Below are positions 36,809 through 46,692 of a DNA stretch of 64,000 bases, piece by piece. Numbering within the stretch: position 1 is the stretch's first letter; each line of letters begins with the position of its first letter. The stretch is from Burkholderiaceae bacterium (GTDB lineage: Bacteria > Pseudomonadota > Gammaproteobacteria > Burkholderiales > Burkholderiaceae_C). The notes under the pieces are model-generated. The model was not told the origin of the DNA, did not search any database, and was given only the letters and a program-made list of their open reading frames with translations. The stretch lies in NCBI GenBank assembly GCA_031253795.1, contig JAIRVR010000040.1, positions 1-64,000 on the forward strand, read 5' to 3'. The translations under genes were made by a program, and so were the position numbers.

Positions 36809-37813
36809 TCATGGCACCCAGTCCGGTGGCGGATCCAGCGGCAGACCCGCCTGCAGCAGGGTGCGCTCCAGCAACTGCTGCTCGGTCTGGATCGAGGGAT
36901 CGGCCAGCTGCCGCATCAGGGGCGCGGCCCGGTCGTTGACCGACAGGCGCGCAAACTGGTGCATCTGCCATTGAACGCGCCGGCGCCGTGCCTGCAGCGA
37001 AGCGCGCTCCTCGCCATCCCCGGCCATTTCGCGCAGCAGCGCCAGGCCCACCATCTGCTCCAGCACGATGGACGGGTGCGTGGTGAGCACATCGGCCGCA
37101 TGCCGGCAGTCGGCAAGGCGCTCTGGCGTTTCCCGCAGCGCCGGGAGCTTGCAGGCCGTCAGGAGCACGCCATAGCGGGGCATCATGGTCGCAGCCCAGA
37201 TGCCTGCCGCCGTGCTGGCGGCCAGTTCCTCGGCATCCAGCGCGCCCTCGGGCTGGAAAGCCCGTGATTCCGCCTCGGTGGGAGGCTGGCGCAGCAGGGC
37301 GGCATGCATCCAGCGCAGGCTGTCATACCAATACATCCGGGTATGGGTGGCGGAGCGCTGGGCCTGCATCAGCTGTTCGGCTGGCAGGGCCTGGTACAGC
37401 AGCGGCGCCAGATTCCAGGGTTCCAGGGCCCGCCAGCGGTCGATGGCAATGCCCCGGACCACGTTGCCCGGCACGGGTCTGGCGTCGATGAGCAACTGAT
37501 AGGCCAGCCGGTCGCCGCCCGCGCGCTCCAGGGCAGCCTGCCGCCAGGCCATGACCTGATCGGGAACGGCCTGCTCCTGCGGCATGCGCCCGTCCGGCAT
37601 CTGGCCGAGGATGGTAGCAAAGGCCAGCTCCCGCGCGTCCTGCGAGCGGCCCAGCGTCCGCGCCACACGCGCCACATAGGCTTGCCAGGCCTGCTCGCGC
37701 ACATCTTCGGAACGGGCCACGGCCACCGCGCCTTCCTGCGCTGCCTGCACATCCTGTGCCCCCGCCCCGCAGACCACGCCTGCCAGCGCCGCAGCCACCC
37801 ACCATGCTCGCAT
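36809..37813 (-). CDS. Secreted protein of unknown function
   Basis: 334 residues from MRAWWVAAALAGVVCGAGAQ (signal peptide, cleavage near 20). The mature part is mostly helical, with no domain I recognise; two cysteines (TACKLP and LADCRH). An upstream in-frame ATG at 37873 gives a non-signal extension and is rejected. Convergent with the metal importer operon, 18 nt away, and divergent from cysI. Confidence 0.7.
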   Translation of the reverse strand: MRAWWVAAALAGVVCGAGAQDVQAAQEGAVAVARSEDVREQAWQAYVARVARTLGRSQDARELAFATILGQMPDGRMPQEQAVPDQVMAWRQAALERAGGDRLAYQLLIDARPVPGNVVRGIAIDRWRALEPWNLAPLLYQALPAEQLMQAQRSATHTRMYWYDSLRWMHAALLRQPPTEAESRAFQPEGALDAEELAASTAAGIWAATMMPRYGVLLTACKLPALRETPERLADCRHAADVLTTHPSIVLEQMVGLALLREMAGDGEERASLQARRRRVQWQMHQFARLSVNDRAAPLMRQLADPSIQTEQQLLERTLLQAGLPLDPPPDWVP

Positions 37814-37913
37814 CTTCGATTTCCTCCCTGGAAGCGCACAGCATAGCGACCTCCCCGGCCAACCCGCCATCACTTATATCCATATCCACATACTTGCAGG
37901 ACAAAACAATCGT

Positions 37914-37941
37914 TTGCTTCTATAAGCGCTTTGCATACAGT
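37914..37941 (+). promoter_or_regulatory. Possible promoter of the cysI operon
   Basis: TTGCTT (37914-37919) and TACAGT (37936-37941) are 16 nt apart, 118 nt before cysI. The AT-rich stretch just upstream (37870-37912) would suit a CysB-type activator site, but no defined consensus was found. Confidence 0.3.
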
Positions 37942-38058
37942 CGCGTCCATGCAGGGTCCTGCGCGTGCACGCAGGCTGATGTCCATGGCCGGCGCCACAC
38001 CAGGGATCCATGCACCGCCGCCCCAGGCGGCCGTCGAAGACCCCACATCCGAAGCGCC

Positions 38059-39894
38059 ATGTACCAATACACCGAATTCGACAAACAGTTCATCCGTCTG
38101 CGTGCCGAGCAGTTCCGCGACCAGCTCGAACGCTGGCAGGCCGGCAAGCTCTCGGAGGATGAGTTCAAGCCCCTGCGCCTGCAAAACGGCTGGTACGTGC
38201 AGCGCTATGCGCCCATGCTGCGCGTGGCCGTTCCCTATGGCGAGCTGTCCAGCGCCCAGTTGCGCGTGCTGGCCCGCGTGGCCCGCGAATACGACCAGCC
38301 CGACGCCGCCCTGCTGGCCGAGGCCCGTGCCACCCAGGACAAGCTGGGCGATATCCCGCTGCACGACGGCCGCCGCATCGGCTCCGACCTCAAGTACGGC
38401 TACGGCCACTTCACCACACGCACCAATGTCCAGTACAACTGGATTCCGCTGTCCAAGGCCGCCGATGTCATGGACCTGCTGGCCGGCGTGAGCCTGCATG
38501 GCATACAGACCAGCGGCAACTGCATCCGCAACATCAACAGCGACGCGCTGGCCGGCATCGCCGTGGACGAGATCGCCGATCCGCGCCCTTTCACCGAAAT
38601 CCTGCGCCAGTGGAGCACGCTGCACCCCGAGTTCAGCTTTCTGCCGCGCAAGTTCAAGGTATCCATCAGTGGCTCCGAGGAAGACCGTGCCGCCCTGGGC
38701 TGGTATGACGTGGGCCTGCAGCTGCTGAAGAACGAGGCCGGCGAGCTGGGCTTTCGGGTGCGCGTGGGCGGCGGCATGGGCCGCACACCCACCATCAGCC
38801 CCGTGCTGCGCGAGTTCCTGCCCTGGAACCAGCTGATGAACTACCTGGAAGCCGTGATCCGGGTCTACAACCGCTACGGCCGCCGCGACAACGCCTGGAA
38901 GGCCCGCATCAAAATCCTGGTGAAGTCCGAAGGCCAGAACTACATCGACCAGGTGGACGAGGAGTTCCGCCAGATCGTCGAGGTCGAGGGTGGCCCCCAC
39001 ACCATCACCCAGGCCGAGTATGACCGCGTGGCGGCCAACTTCCGCGAGCCCGAGCTGGACCTGTCCCCCGCCAATGCCGAGGCCGAAACCCTGGCCCTGC
39101 TGCGCACGGCTGCCGAGGAGGACAAGGACTTCGGCCGCTGGCTGATCAGCAATGTGCGCCCGCACCGCCATCCCCAACTGCGTGCCGTACTGCTGTCGTT
39201 CAAGCGGCTGGGCTATGCGCCCGGCGACGCCACGGCCGACCAGATGGACGCCGCAGCCGACCTGGCCGAGCAGTTCTCGGCCGGCGAAATGCGCGTCACC
39301 CACGAGCAGAACCTGCTCCTGCCCTGGGTGCGCCGCGACCAGTTGCCCCAGCTGTACAAGGCAGCCAAGGCCCTGGGCCTGGCCAAGCCCAACATCGGCC
39401 TGCTCACCGACATGATTGCCTGCCCCGGCGGCGACTTCTGCTCCCTGGCCAACGCGCGTTCGCTGCCCATCGCGCAAGCCATCACCGAGCGCTACCAGGA
39501 CCTGGACGAACTCTGGGACCTGGGCGAGATCGACCTGCACATCAGCGGCTGCATCAACAGCTGCGGCCACCACCACAGCGGCCACATCGGCATCCTGGGC
39601 GTGGACAAGGATGGCAAGGAGTGGTACCAGATCACGCTGGGGGGCGCAGATGGCTCCCACCTGTCGGGTCCGGCCACGCCCGGCAAGATCATCGGCCCCT
39701 CGTTCAGCGCGGCCGAAGTGCCCGGTGTCATCGAGGCCCTGCTGGCCACCTACCGCGAACAGCGCCAGGGCGTGGAAGGCGGCCGCTACGAGACCTTCAT
39801 CGCCACCGTGCGCCGCGTGGGCATCGATCCCTTCAAGGCCGCCGGCAACGCCGCACGCCAACCCGCCAAGCACACCGAGGAAGCGGCCGCCTGA
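38059..39894 (+). CDS. cysI: Sulfite reductase hemoprotein (assimilatory, beta-type)
   Basis: 611-residue siroheme/[4Fe-4S] reductase that makes sulfide from sulfite. Two nitrite/sulfite reductase repeats are visible, and the cluster cysteines occur as CPGGDFC (about 454-460) and CINSC (about 498-502). The start MYQYTEFDKQ at 38059 is conserved; the in-frame extension to 37756 is rejected. No cysJ flavoprotein is in the window, so electrons may come from ferredoxin (fdxA and fpr lie at 43560) or another partner. Confidence 0.95.
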   Translation: MYQYTEFDKQFIRLRAEQFRDQLERWQAGKLSEDEFKPLRLQNGWYVQRYAPMLRVAVPYGELSSAQLRVLARVAREYDQPDAALLAEARATQDKLGDIPLHDGRRIGSDLKYGYGHFTTRTNVQYNWIPLSKAADVMDLLAGVSLHGIQTSGNCIRNINSDALAGIAVDEIADPRPFTEILRQWSTLHPEFSFLPRKFKVSISGSEEDRAALGWYDVGLQLLKNEAGELGFRVRVGGGMGRTPTISPVLREFLPWNQLMNYLEAVIRVYNRYGRRDNAWKARIKILVKSEGQNYIDQVDEEFRQIVEVEGGPHTITQAEYDRVAANFREPELDLSPANAEAETLALLRTAAEEDKDFGRWLISNVRPHRHPQLRAVLLSFKRLGYAPGDATADQMDAAADLAEQFSAGEMRVTHEQNLLLPWVRRDQLPQLYKAAKALGLAKPNIGLLTDMIACPGGDFCSLANARSLPIAQAITERYQDLDELWDLGEIDLHISGCINSCGHHHSGHIGILGVDKDGKEWYQITLGGADGSHLSGPATPGKIIGPSFSAAEVPGVIEALLATYREQRQGVEGGRYETFIATVRRVGIDPFKAAGNAARQPAKHTEEAAA

Positions 39895-39922
39895 CCCAGG
39901 TGAGAGCCGCAGGAGCAACCCC

Positions 39923-40306
39923 ATGAAAATCATCGCCGCCCACGAACACCAAAGCCCCGCCGAAGGCCAGCCCGGCATCCTGGCCCTGGCCAATGACGCC
40001 GACCCCTTCACCATGGACCTGGCGGGCCTGATCCGCATCGACCTGCACTTTCCCAAGTTCACCGACGGCCGGGCCTTCAGCCAGGCCCGCCTGCTGCGCC
40101 AGCGCCTGGGCTTTGGCGGCGAGATCCGTGCCACGGGCGATGTGCTGATCGACCAGCTGGTGCAGATGCAGCGCTGCGGCTTCGACGTGGCCGTGCTGCG
40201 CGAAGGCGTGGACATTTCCGACGCCCAGCGCCAGCTCGACCGCTTCCACGGCTTCTATCAGGGCGACGCCGTCCACCCCGAACCCCATTTCGTCAAGGCG
40301 GCCTGA
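39923..40306 (+). CDS. DUF934 family protein of the cys operon
   Basis: 127-residue small protein typical of beta- and gamma-proteobacterial cysI operons (IRIDLHFPKFTDGRAFSQA, LRQRLGFGGEIRATGDVL, MQRCGFDVAVLREG). AGGAG precedes the ATG at 39923. Its biochemical role is unknown; the constant link to sulfite reductase suggests an accessory or electron-transfer function. Confidence 0.9.
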   Translation: MKIIAAHEHQSPAEGQPGILALANDADPFTMDLAGLIRIDLHFPKFTDGRAFSQARLLRQRLGFGGEIRATGDVLIDQLVQMQRCGFDVAVLREGVDISDAQRQLDRFHGFYQGDAVHPEPHFVKAA

Positions 40307-40308
40307 AC

Positions 40309-41067
40309 ATGGGCGCGCAAAGCTTTCTGTCGCGCCAGGCAACGGCCAAGGCCACGGGGCTCAACGGCCGTGCCAGCAGCGGCTATGACGACAAGCTGGC
40401 CGCCACCGAGGCCCTGTTGCGCCAGGCCGCCACCTTGGGCGCCGACGCGATCACCCAGGCATCGAGCCTGGGCGCCGAGGATGTGGTCATCACCGACCTC
40501 ATCCACCGCCTGGCCCTGGACATTCCCGTCTTCGTGCTGGACACGGGTGCACTGCACACCGAAACCCTGGCCCTGCTGGAGCGCACCCAGGCCCTGCCGG
40601 GCCTGAGCGTCAAGGTCTACCGTCCCCAGCTGGAGTCGGTGGTCCATTTCATCCGCGACAACGGCCAGGACGCCATGTACCGCAGCATCGAGCTGCGCAA
40701 GGCCTGCTGCGGCGTGCGCAAGATGGAACCGCTGGCACGTGCCCTGGCCGGCAAGAGCGCCTGGATCACCGGCCTGCGCCGCGAGCAGTCGAATGCCCGC
40801 GCCGAGGTTCCTGCCGTGGACCGCAGCGAAGTCGAAAGCAAGGGCCTGACCAAGTTCAACCCGCTGCACGACTGGACCCAGGGCGATGTCTGGCACTACA
40901 TCGCCAGCCACAGCGTGGACTACAACCCGCTGCACGACCAGTTCTTTCCCAGCATAGGCTGCGCGCCCTGCACGCGCGCCATCAGCCTGGGCGAGGACTT
41001 CCGCGCCGGCCGCTGGTGGTGGGAAGACGAGGCGGCCAAGGAATGCGGCCTGCACGCCAAGCAATAA
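40309..41067 (+). CDS. cysH: APS/PAPS reductase
   Basis: 252-residue PP-loop reductase that reduces adenylyl sulfate to sulfite. It has the [4Fe-4S] cysteine pairs CC (133-134) and CAPC (218, 221) found in APS reductases and absent from enteric PAPS reductase, plus the catalytic Cys246 in ECGLH. The absence of a cysC kinase in the operon agrees with direct APS use. Starts 2 nt after the DUF934 gene. Confidence 0.95.
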   Translation: MGAQSFLSRQATAKATGLNGRASSGYDDKLAATEALLRQAATLGADAITQASSLGAEDVVITDLIHRLALDIPVFVLDTGALHTETLALLERTQALPGLSVKVYRPQLESVVHFIRDNGQDAMYRSIELRKACCGVRKMEPLARALAGKSAWITGLRREQSNARAEVPAVDRSEVESKGLTKFNPLHDWTQGDVWHYIASHSVDYNPLHDQFFPSIGCAPCTRAISLGEDFRAGRWWWEDEAAKECGLHAKQ

Positions 41068-41070
41068 AGC

Positions 41071-42033
41071 ATGCCGTACCAACTGGATTGGAAACAACAA
41101 ATGAATGCCCGTGTGGACACCTCCGTGCTGAGCCATCTCAGCAACCGCCACCTCGACGCCCTCGAGGAGGAAACCATCTTCGTGCTGCGCGAAGTGGCCG
41201 CCGCCTTCGAGCGCCCCACCCTGCTGTTTTCGGGTGGCAAGGACTCGCTGGTCATGCTGCGCTGCGCTGAAAAGGCTTTCGGCAGCGGCCGCATCCCCTA
41301 TCCGCTGCTGATGATCGACACCGGTCACAACTTCCCCGAAGTGACGGATTTTCGCGACCAGCGCGCCCGGGAACTGGGCGCCGAGCTCATCGTGCGCAGC
41401 GTGGAAGACTCCATGGCCCGCGGCACCGTGCGCCTGGCCCACCCCGGTGAAAGCCGCAATGTGCACCAGTCCGTGACCCTGCTGGAGGCCATCGAGGAGT
41501 TCCGTTTCGACGCCCTGATCGGCGGCGCGCGGCGCGACGAGGAAAAGGCCAGGGCCAAGGAACGCATCTTCAGCCACCGCGACAGCTTCGGCCAGTGGCA
41601 GCCCAAGGCCCAGCGCCCCGAGCTGTGGACACTGTTCAACACCCGCCTGGCACCCGGCGAGCACTTTCGCGTCTTCCCCATCAGCAACTGGACCGAGCTC
41701 GATGTGTGGCAGTACATCGAACGCGAAAACATCGCCCTGCCCAGCATCTACTACACGCACAAGCGCGAGGTGGTGGAACGCCGCGGCCTGCTGGTGCCCG
41801 TGACCGAGCTCACGCCGCCGCGCGACGGCGAAGAGGTGGTGGTGCGCGACGTGCGCTTTCGCACCGTGGGCGACATCACCTGCACCTGCCCCGTGGAAAG
41901 CGATGCGGCCACGGCGGCCGACATCGTGCTCGAAACCCTGGCCGCCGAAGTCAGCGAACGCGGCGCCACCCGCATGGACGACAAGACCAGCGAAGCCTCC
42001 ATGGAAAAGCGCAAGAAGGACGGATATTTCTGA
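41071..42033 (+). CDS. cysD: Sulfate adenylyltransferase subunit 2
   Basis: 320-residue PP-loop ATP sulfurylase subunit: LFSGGKDSLVMLR (SGGKDS near 52-57), DTGHNFPEV and the RRDEEKARAKERIFS block. It forms APS with the CysN GTPase. Start at 41071; an internal ATG at 41101 (MNARVDTSVL) is an alternative that fits some homologues. Its stop overlaps the cysN start (TGATG). Confidence 0.96.
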   Translation: MPYQLDWKQQMNARVDTSVLSHLSNRHLDALEEETIFVLREVAAAFERPTLLFSGGKDSLVMLRCAEKAFGSGRIPYPLLMIDTGHNFPEVTDFRDQRARELGAELIVRSVEDSMARGTVRLAHPGESRNVHQSVTLLEAIEEFRFDALIGGARRDEEKARAKERIFSHRDSFGQWQPKAQRPELWTLFNTRLAPGEHFRVFPISNWTELDVWQYIERENIALPSIYYTHKREVVERRGLLVPVTELTPPRDGEEVVVRDVRFRTVGDITCTCPVESDAATAADIVLETLAAEVSERGATRMDDKTSEASMEKRKKDGYF

Positions 42034-43394
42034 TGACCACAGCAAGCACATCCCCCGCCGCCGCGGCCTTTTCCGAGGCCGGTGCAGCCAATGCCTCGGC
42101 CCTGCGCTTCATCACCTGCGGATCGGTCGATGACGGCAAGAGCACCTTGATCGGCCGCCTGCTGGTGGACACGCGCGCCGTGCTGCAGGACCAGCTGGCC
42201 GGCGTCACCAAGAGCGGTGAGACCGACCTGGCGCTGCTGACCGACGGCCTGTCGGCCGAGCGCGAACAGGGCATCACCATCGACGTGGCCTACCGCTACT
42301 TCGCCACCGAAACGCGCAAGTTCATCATCGGCGACGCGCCCGGCCACGAGCAATACACACGCAATATGGTCACGGCCGCCAGCAGCGCCGACGCCGCCGT
42401 GGTCCTGGTCGATGCCACCAAGCTCGACTGGAAGAACCCGCAGTTGACCCTGCTGCCCCAGACACGCCGCCACAGCCTGCTGGCGCATCTGCTGCGCGTG
42501 CATTCCCTGGTGTTTGCCGTCAACAAGCTCGATGCCATCGAAGACCCCCAACTGGCCTTCGACCATATCCGCGGCGCACTGGAACGCTTCACGGCCGAGG
42601 CCGGCATCAAGGCCGCCGCCACCGTGCCCGTATCGGCCCTCAAGGGCTTCAACGTGGTCAACGCCGAGCCTGGCTGGGCCGGCTACCACGGACCCAGCCT
42701 GCTGCAATGGCTGGAGCAGTTGCCCAACACGCCGGCCGACACGGGCCTGGCGCTGGCCTTTCCCGTCCAGTGGGTGGAGAAGTTTTCCTCCTCGGCCGAC
42801 ACCAGCCAGGGTCGGCGCGTGTTCTGGGGCCGCGTGGCCGCAGGCCAGGTGCGCGTGGGCGATGCCGTGCAAATCCTGCCCAGCGGCCAGCAGGCCGTGG
42901 TGGCCCAGGTGCTGGACCATGCGCGCGTGCCCGGCAGCATCGCCGCCGGCCTGTCGGCCGGCATCACCCTGGACCGCGAGGTCGATGTCTCGCGCGGCGA
43001 CTGGATCGTTGCCGCCCCTGTGGCAGCGGTCACCGCGGCAGATGACGACTTCGATGCGCCCGAAGCCGTCAGCGCCTGGCCCAGCCGCCGCGAACTGACG
43101 GCCACCGTGGCCTGGATGGACGAAGAGCCCCTGGTGCCCGGACGCACCTACCTGGCACTGCATGGCCACCGCTGGATCAAGGCCAAGGCACGCCGCGTGG
43201 CCCACCGGCTCAACATCCACACCCTGGCCCGCGAAGAGGCCGCCCAGCTCGAACCCAATGCCATCGGCCAGGTGGAGCTGCTGCTGCAGGAAAGCATCCC
43301 CGCAGCCCCCTTCGCCCAGGCCCGCCAGCTGGGTGCGCTCATCCTCGTGGACACGGCCAGCCACGCCACGGCAGGTGCAGCCCTGCTGGATTGA
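42033..43394 (+). CDS. cysN: Sulfate adenylyltransferase subunit 1 (GTPase)
   Basis: 453-residue EF-Tu-like GTPase that drives ATP sulfurylase. G1 GSVDDGKST, G3 DAPGHEQY and G4 NKLD are present. No APS kinase domain is fused at the C-terminus, consistent with CysH being APS-specific. Last gene of cysI-DUF934-cysH-cysD-cysN. Confidence 0.96.
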   Translation: MTTASTSPAAAAFSEAGAANASALRFITCGSVDDGKSTLIGRLLVDTRAVLQDQLAGVTKSGETDLALLTDGLSAEREQGITIDVAYRYFATETRKFIIGDAPGHEQYTRNMVTAASSADAAVVLVDATKLDWKNPQLTLLPQTRRHSLLAHLLRVHSLVFAVNKLDAIEDPQLAFDHIRGALERFTAEAGIKAAATVPVSALKGFNVVNAEPGWAGYHGPSLLQWLEQLPNTPADTGLALAFPVQWVEKFSSSADTSQGRRVFWGRVAAGQVRVGDAVQILPSGQQAVVAQVLDHARVPGSIAAGLSAGITLDREVDVSRGDWIVAAPVAAVTAADDDFDAPEAVSAWPSRRELTATVAWMDEEPLVPGRTYLALHGHRWIKAKARRVAHRLNIHTLAREEAAQLEPNAIGQVELLLQESIPAAPFAQARQLGALILVDTASHATAGAALLD

Positions 43395-43416
43395 GAACCC
43401 CCAGCCCAGGCCTTCG

Positions 43417-43438
43417 CGAGCCGGCCCATGCCGGCTCG
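43417..43438 (+). terminator. Hairpin after cysN
   Basis: CGAGCCGGC (43417-43425) pairs with GCCGGCTCG (43430-43438) over 9 bp with loop CCAT. No clear T-run, so termination is plausible rather than proven. Confidence 0.4.
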
Positions 43439-43559
43439 TGGGCTTTGGGGAAAACCGCAGCGGTCCGCGTCAGAATCCTTGCCATGTGCAGGACCGCGGC
43501 CCGAAAAATTCTAGAATCCCGGGTTGATACCGACATTCACACCGCCATAAAAGATTCCC

Positions 43560-43889
43560 ATGACTCACGTCGTCACCGAAAACTGCATCAAGTGCAAATA
43601 CACCGATTGCGTGGATGTCTGCCCCGTGGACTGCTTCCGCGAAGGCCCGAACTTCCTCGTGATCGACCCCGACGAATGCATTGACTGCGCAGTCTGCATT
43701 CCCGAATGCCCGGCCAATGCCATCTTTGCCGAGGAAGATGTGCCGGCCGACCAATTGGCCTTCATCAAGCTCAATGCGGACCTGGCCCTCGAAAAGGGCT
43801 GGAAAAGCATCACCAAGCGCAAGGCCTCGCTGCCCGACGCCGACGACTGGAACGGCAAGCCTGGCAAGATCGACATGCTCGAACGCTGA
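43560..43889 (+). CDS. fdxA: 7Fe ferredoxin FdxA
   Basis: 109-residue ferredoxin with one [3Fe-4S] cluster (Cys9, 17, 50) and one [4Fe-4S] cluster (Cys21, 40, 43, 46), visible as [14 protein letters not shown] and [12 protein letters not shown]. The C-terminal extension ([20 protein letters not shown]) is typical of the proteobacterial form. A reductase gene follows, forming a likely ferredoxin/reductase pair. TAGAAT at about 43512 may be its -10 box. Confidence 0.95.
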   Translation: MTHVVTENCIKCKYTDCVDVCPVDCFREGPNFLVIDPDECIDCAVCIPECPANAIFAEEDVPADQLAFIKLNADLALEKGWKSITKRKASLPDADDWNGKPGKIDMLER

Positions 43890-43919
43890 GTTCGCGCCCC
43901 TTCTCCGCCACAGCTGCCC

Positions 43920-44981
43920 ATGAGCCAAGACACCCGCCTCGCCACCCCGGCCACCATCGACACCGATGCCCTGGTGATAGGTGCCGGCCCGGCAGGCCTG
44001 TTCCAGGTGTTCCAGCTCGCGCTGCAGGGCATCCGCAGCCATGTCGTCGATGCCCTGCCCCATGCGGGCGGCCAGTGCGTGCAGCTGTACGGGGACAAGC
44101 CCATCTACGACATTCCCGGCATACCGCTGTGCACCGGCCGCGAGCTGGTCCAGCAGTTGCTGCAGCAGATCGCGCCACTGCAGGCCCGGCTGCATCTCTC
44201 CCAGCAGGTCACGCAATTGCAGCGGCAGGACGATGGCCGCTGGCATGCAATGACCACGGCGGGACAGGCCTTCAGCGCGCGCACCGTCTTCATCGCTGCC
44301 GGAGTCGGAGCCTTCGTGCCCAAGGCCCTCAAGGTGGCAGGCATCGAAGACCTGGCCCCTGGACAGCTCCACTACCATCCGGCCGAACTCGGCATGGTGC
44401 ACGGCCAGGCCACCGTCATCCACGGTGGCGACGAGGAAGCCGTGGCCGCCGCCATTGCGGCCGCCGGTCAGGCAAGCGCCACCTACCTGCTGTACCGCCG
44501 CGATGTCTTCCAGGCCCCTGCGGCCCTGCTTGAACGCCTGCAGGCACTGCGCGACAGCGGCGCCATCCAGGTGCTCATAGGCCAGATCACGGCCGTTCAG
44601 GCCGATGGCGGCCAGCTGCGTTCCCTGCAATGGATGGATGGCGAAGGCCAGGAACATGCCCTGCCGCTCCAGCAGCTCATCGTTTGCCTGGGAATCTCTC
44701 CGCGCCTGGGCCCGGTGAGCGACTGGGGCCTGGCGCTGGAACGCAAGCAGCTGGTCGTGGACCCGGCCACCCAGGCCACCGATGCCGCCGGCATCTATGC
44801 CGTGGGCGACATCGTCCATTACCCCGGCAAGCGCAAGCTCATCCTCTGCGGCTTTCACGAAGCCACCATGGCCGCCTTTGCCGCGGCCGAATATCTGCAG
44901 GGGGAAAAACCGCTGCTGCAATACACCACCACCAGCGCGCGGCTGCACGCCATCCTCGGCGTGTACCACCCTCAGGACTGA
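43920..44981 (+). CDS. Ferredoxin-NADP reductase, thioredoxin-reductase-like
   Basis: 353-residue two-domain FAD/NAD(P)H protein: FAD loop [17 protein letters not shown] near 20, AHAGG-type block [21 protein letters not shown], and the [24 protein letters not shown]-terminal FAD segment, written here as [15 protein letters not shown]. The thioredoxin-reductase CxxC pair is missing, which marks the ferredoxin/flavodoxin-NADP reductase group. It lies 30 nt after fdxA. Confidence 0.88.
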   Translation: MSQDTRLATPATIDTDALVIGAGPAGLFQVFQLALQGIRSHVVDALPHAGGQCVQLYGDKPIYDIPGIPLCTGRELVQQLLQQIAPLQARLHLSQQVTQLQRQDDGRWHAMTTAGQAFSARTVFIAAGVGAFVPKALKVAGIEDLAPGQLHYHPAELGMVHGQATVIHGGDEEAVAAAIAAAGQASATYLLYRRDVFQAPAALLERLQALRDSGAIQVLIGQITAVQADGGQLRSLQWMDGEGQEHALPLQQLIVCLGISPRLGPVSDWGLALERKQLVVDPATQATDAAGIYAVGDIVHYPGKRKLILCGFHEATMAAFAAAEYLQGEKPLLQYTTTSARLHAILGVYHPQD

Positions 44982-45069
44982 ATGGCGCCAGCGGGCGCAA
45001 AGCTTTCCTACAGTTTGGCGCGGCCGTGTCGATAGAGTGGATAGCGTCCACTACTTTCAAATCACAGCT

Positions 45070-45342
45070 ATGACGGTTGCCACAGCAGATGCCGCCCCCC
45101 ACACCGCGGTCGCGCCCGCCGATCCCCGCAGCTTCACCTTCCAGATGCCGCTGTTTCGCCCGGGCACGCAAGTCACGCAAAACGGCAAGCAGGAAAAGGT
45201 CAGCCATGTCATCCTGCGCCGCCGCGAACTGATGGTCTACCTGGTAGGCCATGAGGACCCCGTCAAGCCGGAGCGCCTGAGCATCGCGCCCACGCTGTTC
45301 ACCACGCAGCGGCGTGCGCAGCCTCTGAGCTGGATACTCTGA
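45070..45342 (+). CDS. Conserved hypothetical protein
   Basis: 90-residue soluble protein (FTFQMPLFRPGTQVTQNGKQ, then VSHVILRRRELMVYLVGHED). No recognised family or signal. The ATG at 45070 is chosen; an in-frame extension to 44782 overlaps the reductase gene and is spurious. Probably a small beta-rich protein conserved in Comamonadaceae; that conservation is my impression and was not tested. Confidence 0.65.
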   Translation: MTVATADAAPHTAVAPADPRSFTFQMPLFRPGTQVTQNGKQEKVSHVILRRRELMVYLVGHEDPVKPERLSIAPTLFTTQRRAQPLSWIL

Positions 45343-45380
45343 GCACGGGTCCGGCCCTGCCCTGCAGCAGGGCCGCCATG

Positions 45381-45405
45381 AAAAACAGCCTCCGAAGAGG
45401 CTGTT
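45381..45405 (-). terminator. Terminator of psd
   Basis: Arms 45384-45392 and 45397-45405 (AACAGCCTC/GAGGCTGTT) with a tetraloop; on the minus strand the stem runs into TTT, giving a terminator about 35 nt after the psd stop between convergent genes. Confidence 0.75.
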
Positions 45406-45438
45406 GCCGCTTGCGGCACAGGCCGCCGCGCATCGACC

Positions 45439-46290
45439 TCAAAGGGCCTGCCGGCCCATCATCTGGCCCAGGCGCACCGGTGCGGCATGGGTCCATTCGG
45501 GATTGAAGTTCAGCCGCGCCGATGCAGGCCAGAGCATGACCACGGTGGAGCCCAGCTGGAAACGCCCCATTTCCTCACCCTGGGCCAGCTCCACGGGCTG
45601 GTCGTCGTAACGCCACTCCTGGATGCGTCCAGGGCGTGGAGGATTGACGATGCCATGCCACACCGTCCCCATGCTGCCCACGATGGTGGCCCCAACCAGC
45701 ACCAGCACCATGGGCCCGTACGCAGTATCGAACACGCAGACCACGCGCTCGTTGCGGGCAAACAGGCCGGGCACGCCGCGCGCAGTAACGGGATTGACCG
45801 AAAACAGTGCCCCCGGCACATAGATCATGCGCCGCAGCCGGCCCGCGCAAGGCATGTGGATGCGGTGGTAGTCGCGAGGGCTCAGGTAAATCGTCGCGAA
45901 ATGCCCGTCGCTGAACTGGCTGGCCAGCTGCGCATCACCGCCCACCAGGGCCGTGGCACTGTAGTGGTGACCCTTGGCCTGGAAAATCTGCCCGCCTTCG
46001 ATGGCGCCGATCTGGCTGATCGCCCCATCGACAGGACAGATCCAGTCGGCGTCAGCCAGTGGCCGCACACCGGGCTTGAGCGCCCGCGTGAAGAACGCAT
46101 TGAAGCTGGCATAGGCGGCCGGATCGGGCTCGGCCGCCTCCGACATGTCCACACCATAGCGCGCAATGAAGCGCTGGATGACGGCCGTGGTCAGGCCTGC
46201 CGCCTGTGCCTGGGCCAGGCGCCCCATGAGGGCCGTCAGTGCCTGCTTGGGCAAAAGGTATTGGGAGAGAACGGCAAGTCGGTCGGACAC
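45439..46290 (-). CDS. psd: Phosphatidylserine decarboxylase proenzyme
   Basis: 283-residue membrane-associated enzyme that converts phosphatidylserine to phosphatidylethanolamine. The LGST self-cleavage motif, which yields the pyruvoyl group, is in FQLGSTVVML near residue 250; the catalytic triad residues appear as the Asp of CPVDGAIS and the His of SPRDYHRIHMP plus the second His of VWHGIV. The start MSDRLAVLSQ at 46290 fits the family. Confidence 0.95.
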   Translation of the reverse strand: MSDRLAVLSQYLLPKQALTALMGRLAQAQAAGLTTAVIQRFIARYGVDMSEAAEPDPAAYASFNAFFTRALKPGVRPLADADWICPVDGAISQIGAIEGGQIFQAKGHHYSATALVGGDAQLASQFSDGHFATIYLSPRDYHRIHMPCAGRLRRMIYVPGALFSVNPVTARGVPGLFARNERVVCVFDTAYGPMVLVLVGATIVGSMGTVWHGIVNPPRPGRIQEWRYDDQPVELAQGEEMGRFQLGSTVVMLWPASARLNFNPEWTHAAPVRLGQMMGRQAL

Positions 46291-46692
46291 TGATTTTTGC
46301 TATAAAAGTGATAGAAGCTTTGAACGGATTCTAGCCAAGCCGCGCGGCCCGTGCCTCCAAGCAAACACGCAGCTGCCCCTGGACACCGCCCAACGGGCAG
46401 CCGCATGACCTGCCGCCGCAGGCGATGCAGGCATGCCGGCAATGTCCGCCCCTGCAATGCGCGCGATTCGGGCTGACGGGGTACAATCGACAGGTTAAGG
46501 TGTTTGCAGACTTTTTTGTCGTTGCAAACCCGATTGATCCGGCCCTCTGTTCGGTCTGCGCCTCTTGCGCAGTGCATGCACCACCACCCTTTCCTGCCCC
46601 TGCGCCCTTCATCAAGGATTGCGCGCCAGGCAAGGCCTTCGTGGTCCCGACGAACAAGCGCCGCAACCGACCTGACTTGAGAGATTGAACAC
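46291..46692. other. Intergenic region between psd and infA
   Basis: This 402-nt divergent region holds the psd promoter side and an infA leader of at least 150 nt. A TACAAT hexamer at 46482-46487 is a fair -10 candidate for infA, without a good -35. An ORF of 87 codons (46425-46688) has no ribosome-binding site and low-complexity translation, so it is not called. Long leaders are common for infA. Confidence 0.4.

Noticed and set aside
46425-46688. 87-codon ORF in the psd-infA gap
   Set aside because: No ribosome-binding site, low-complexity Pro/Ala/Cys translation, and it fills the probable infA leader.
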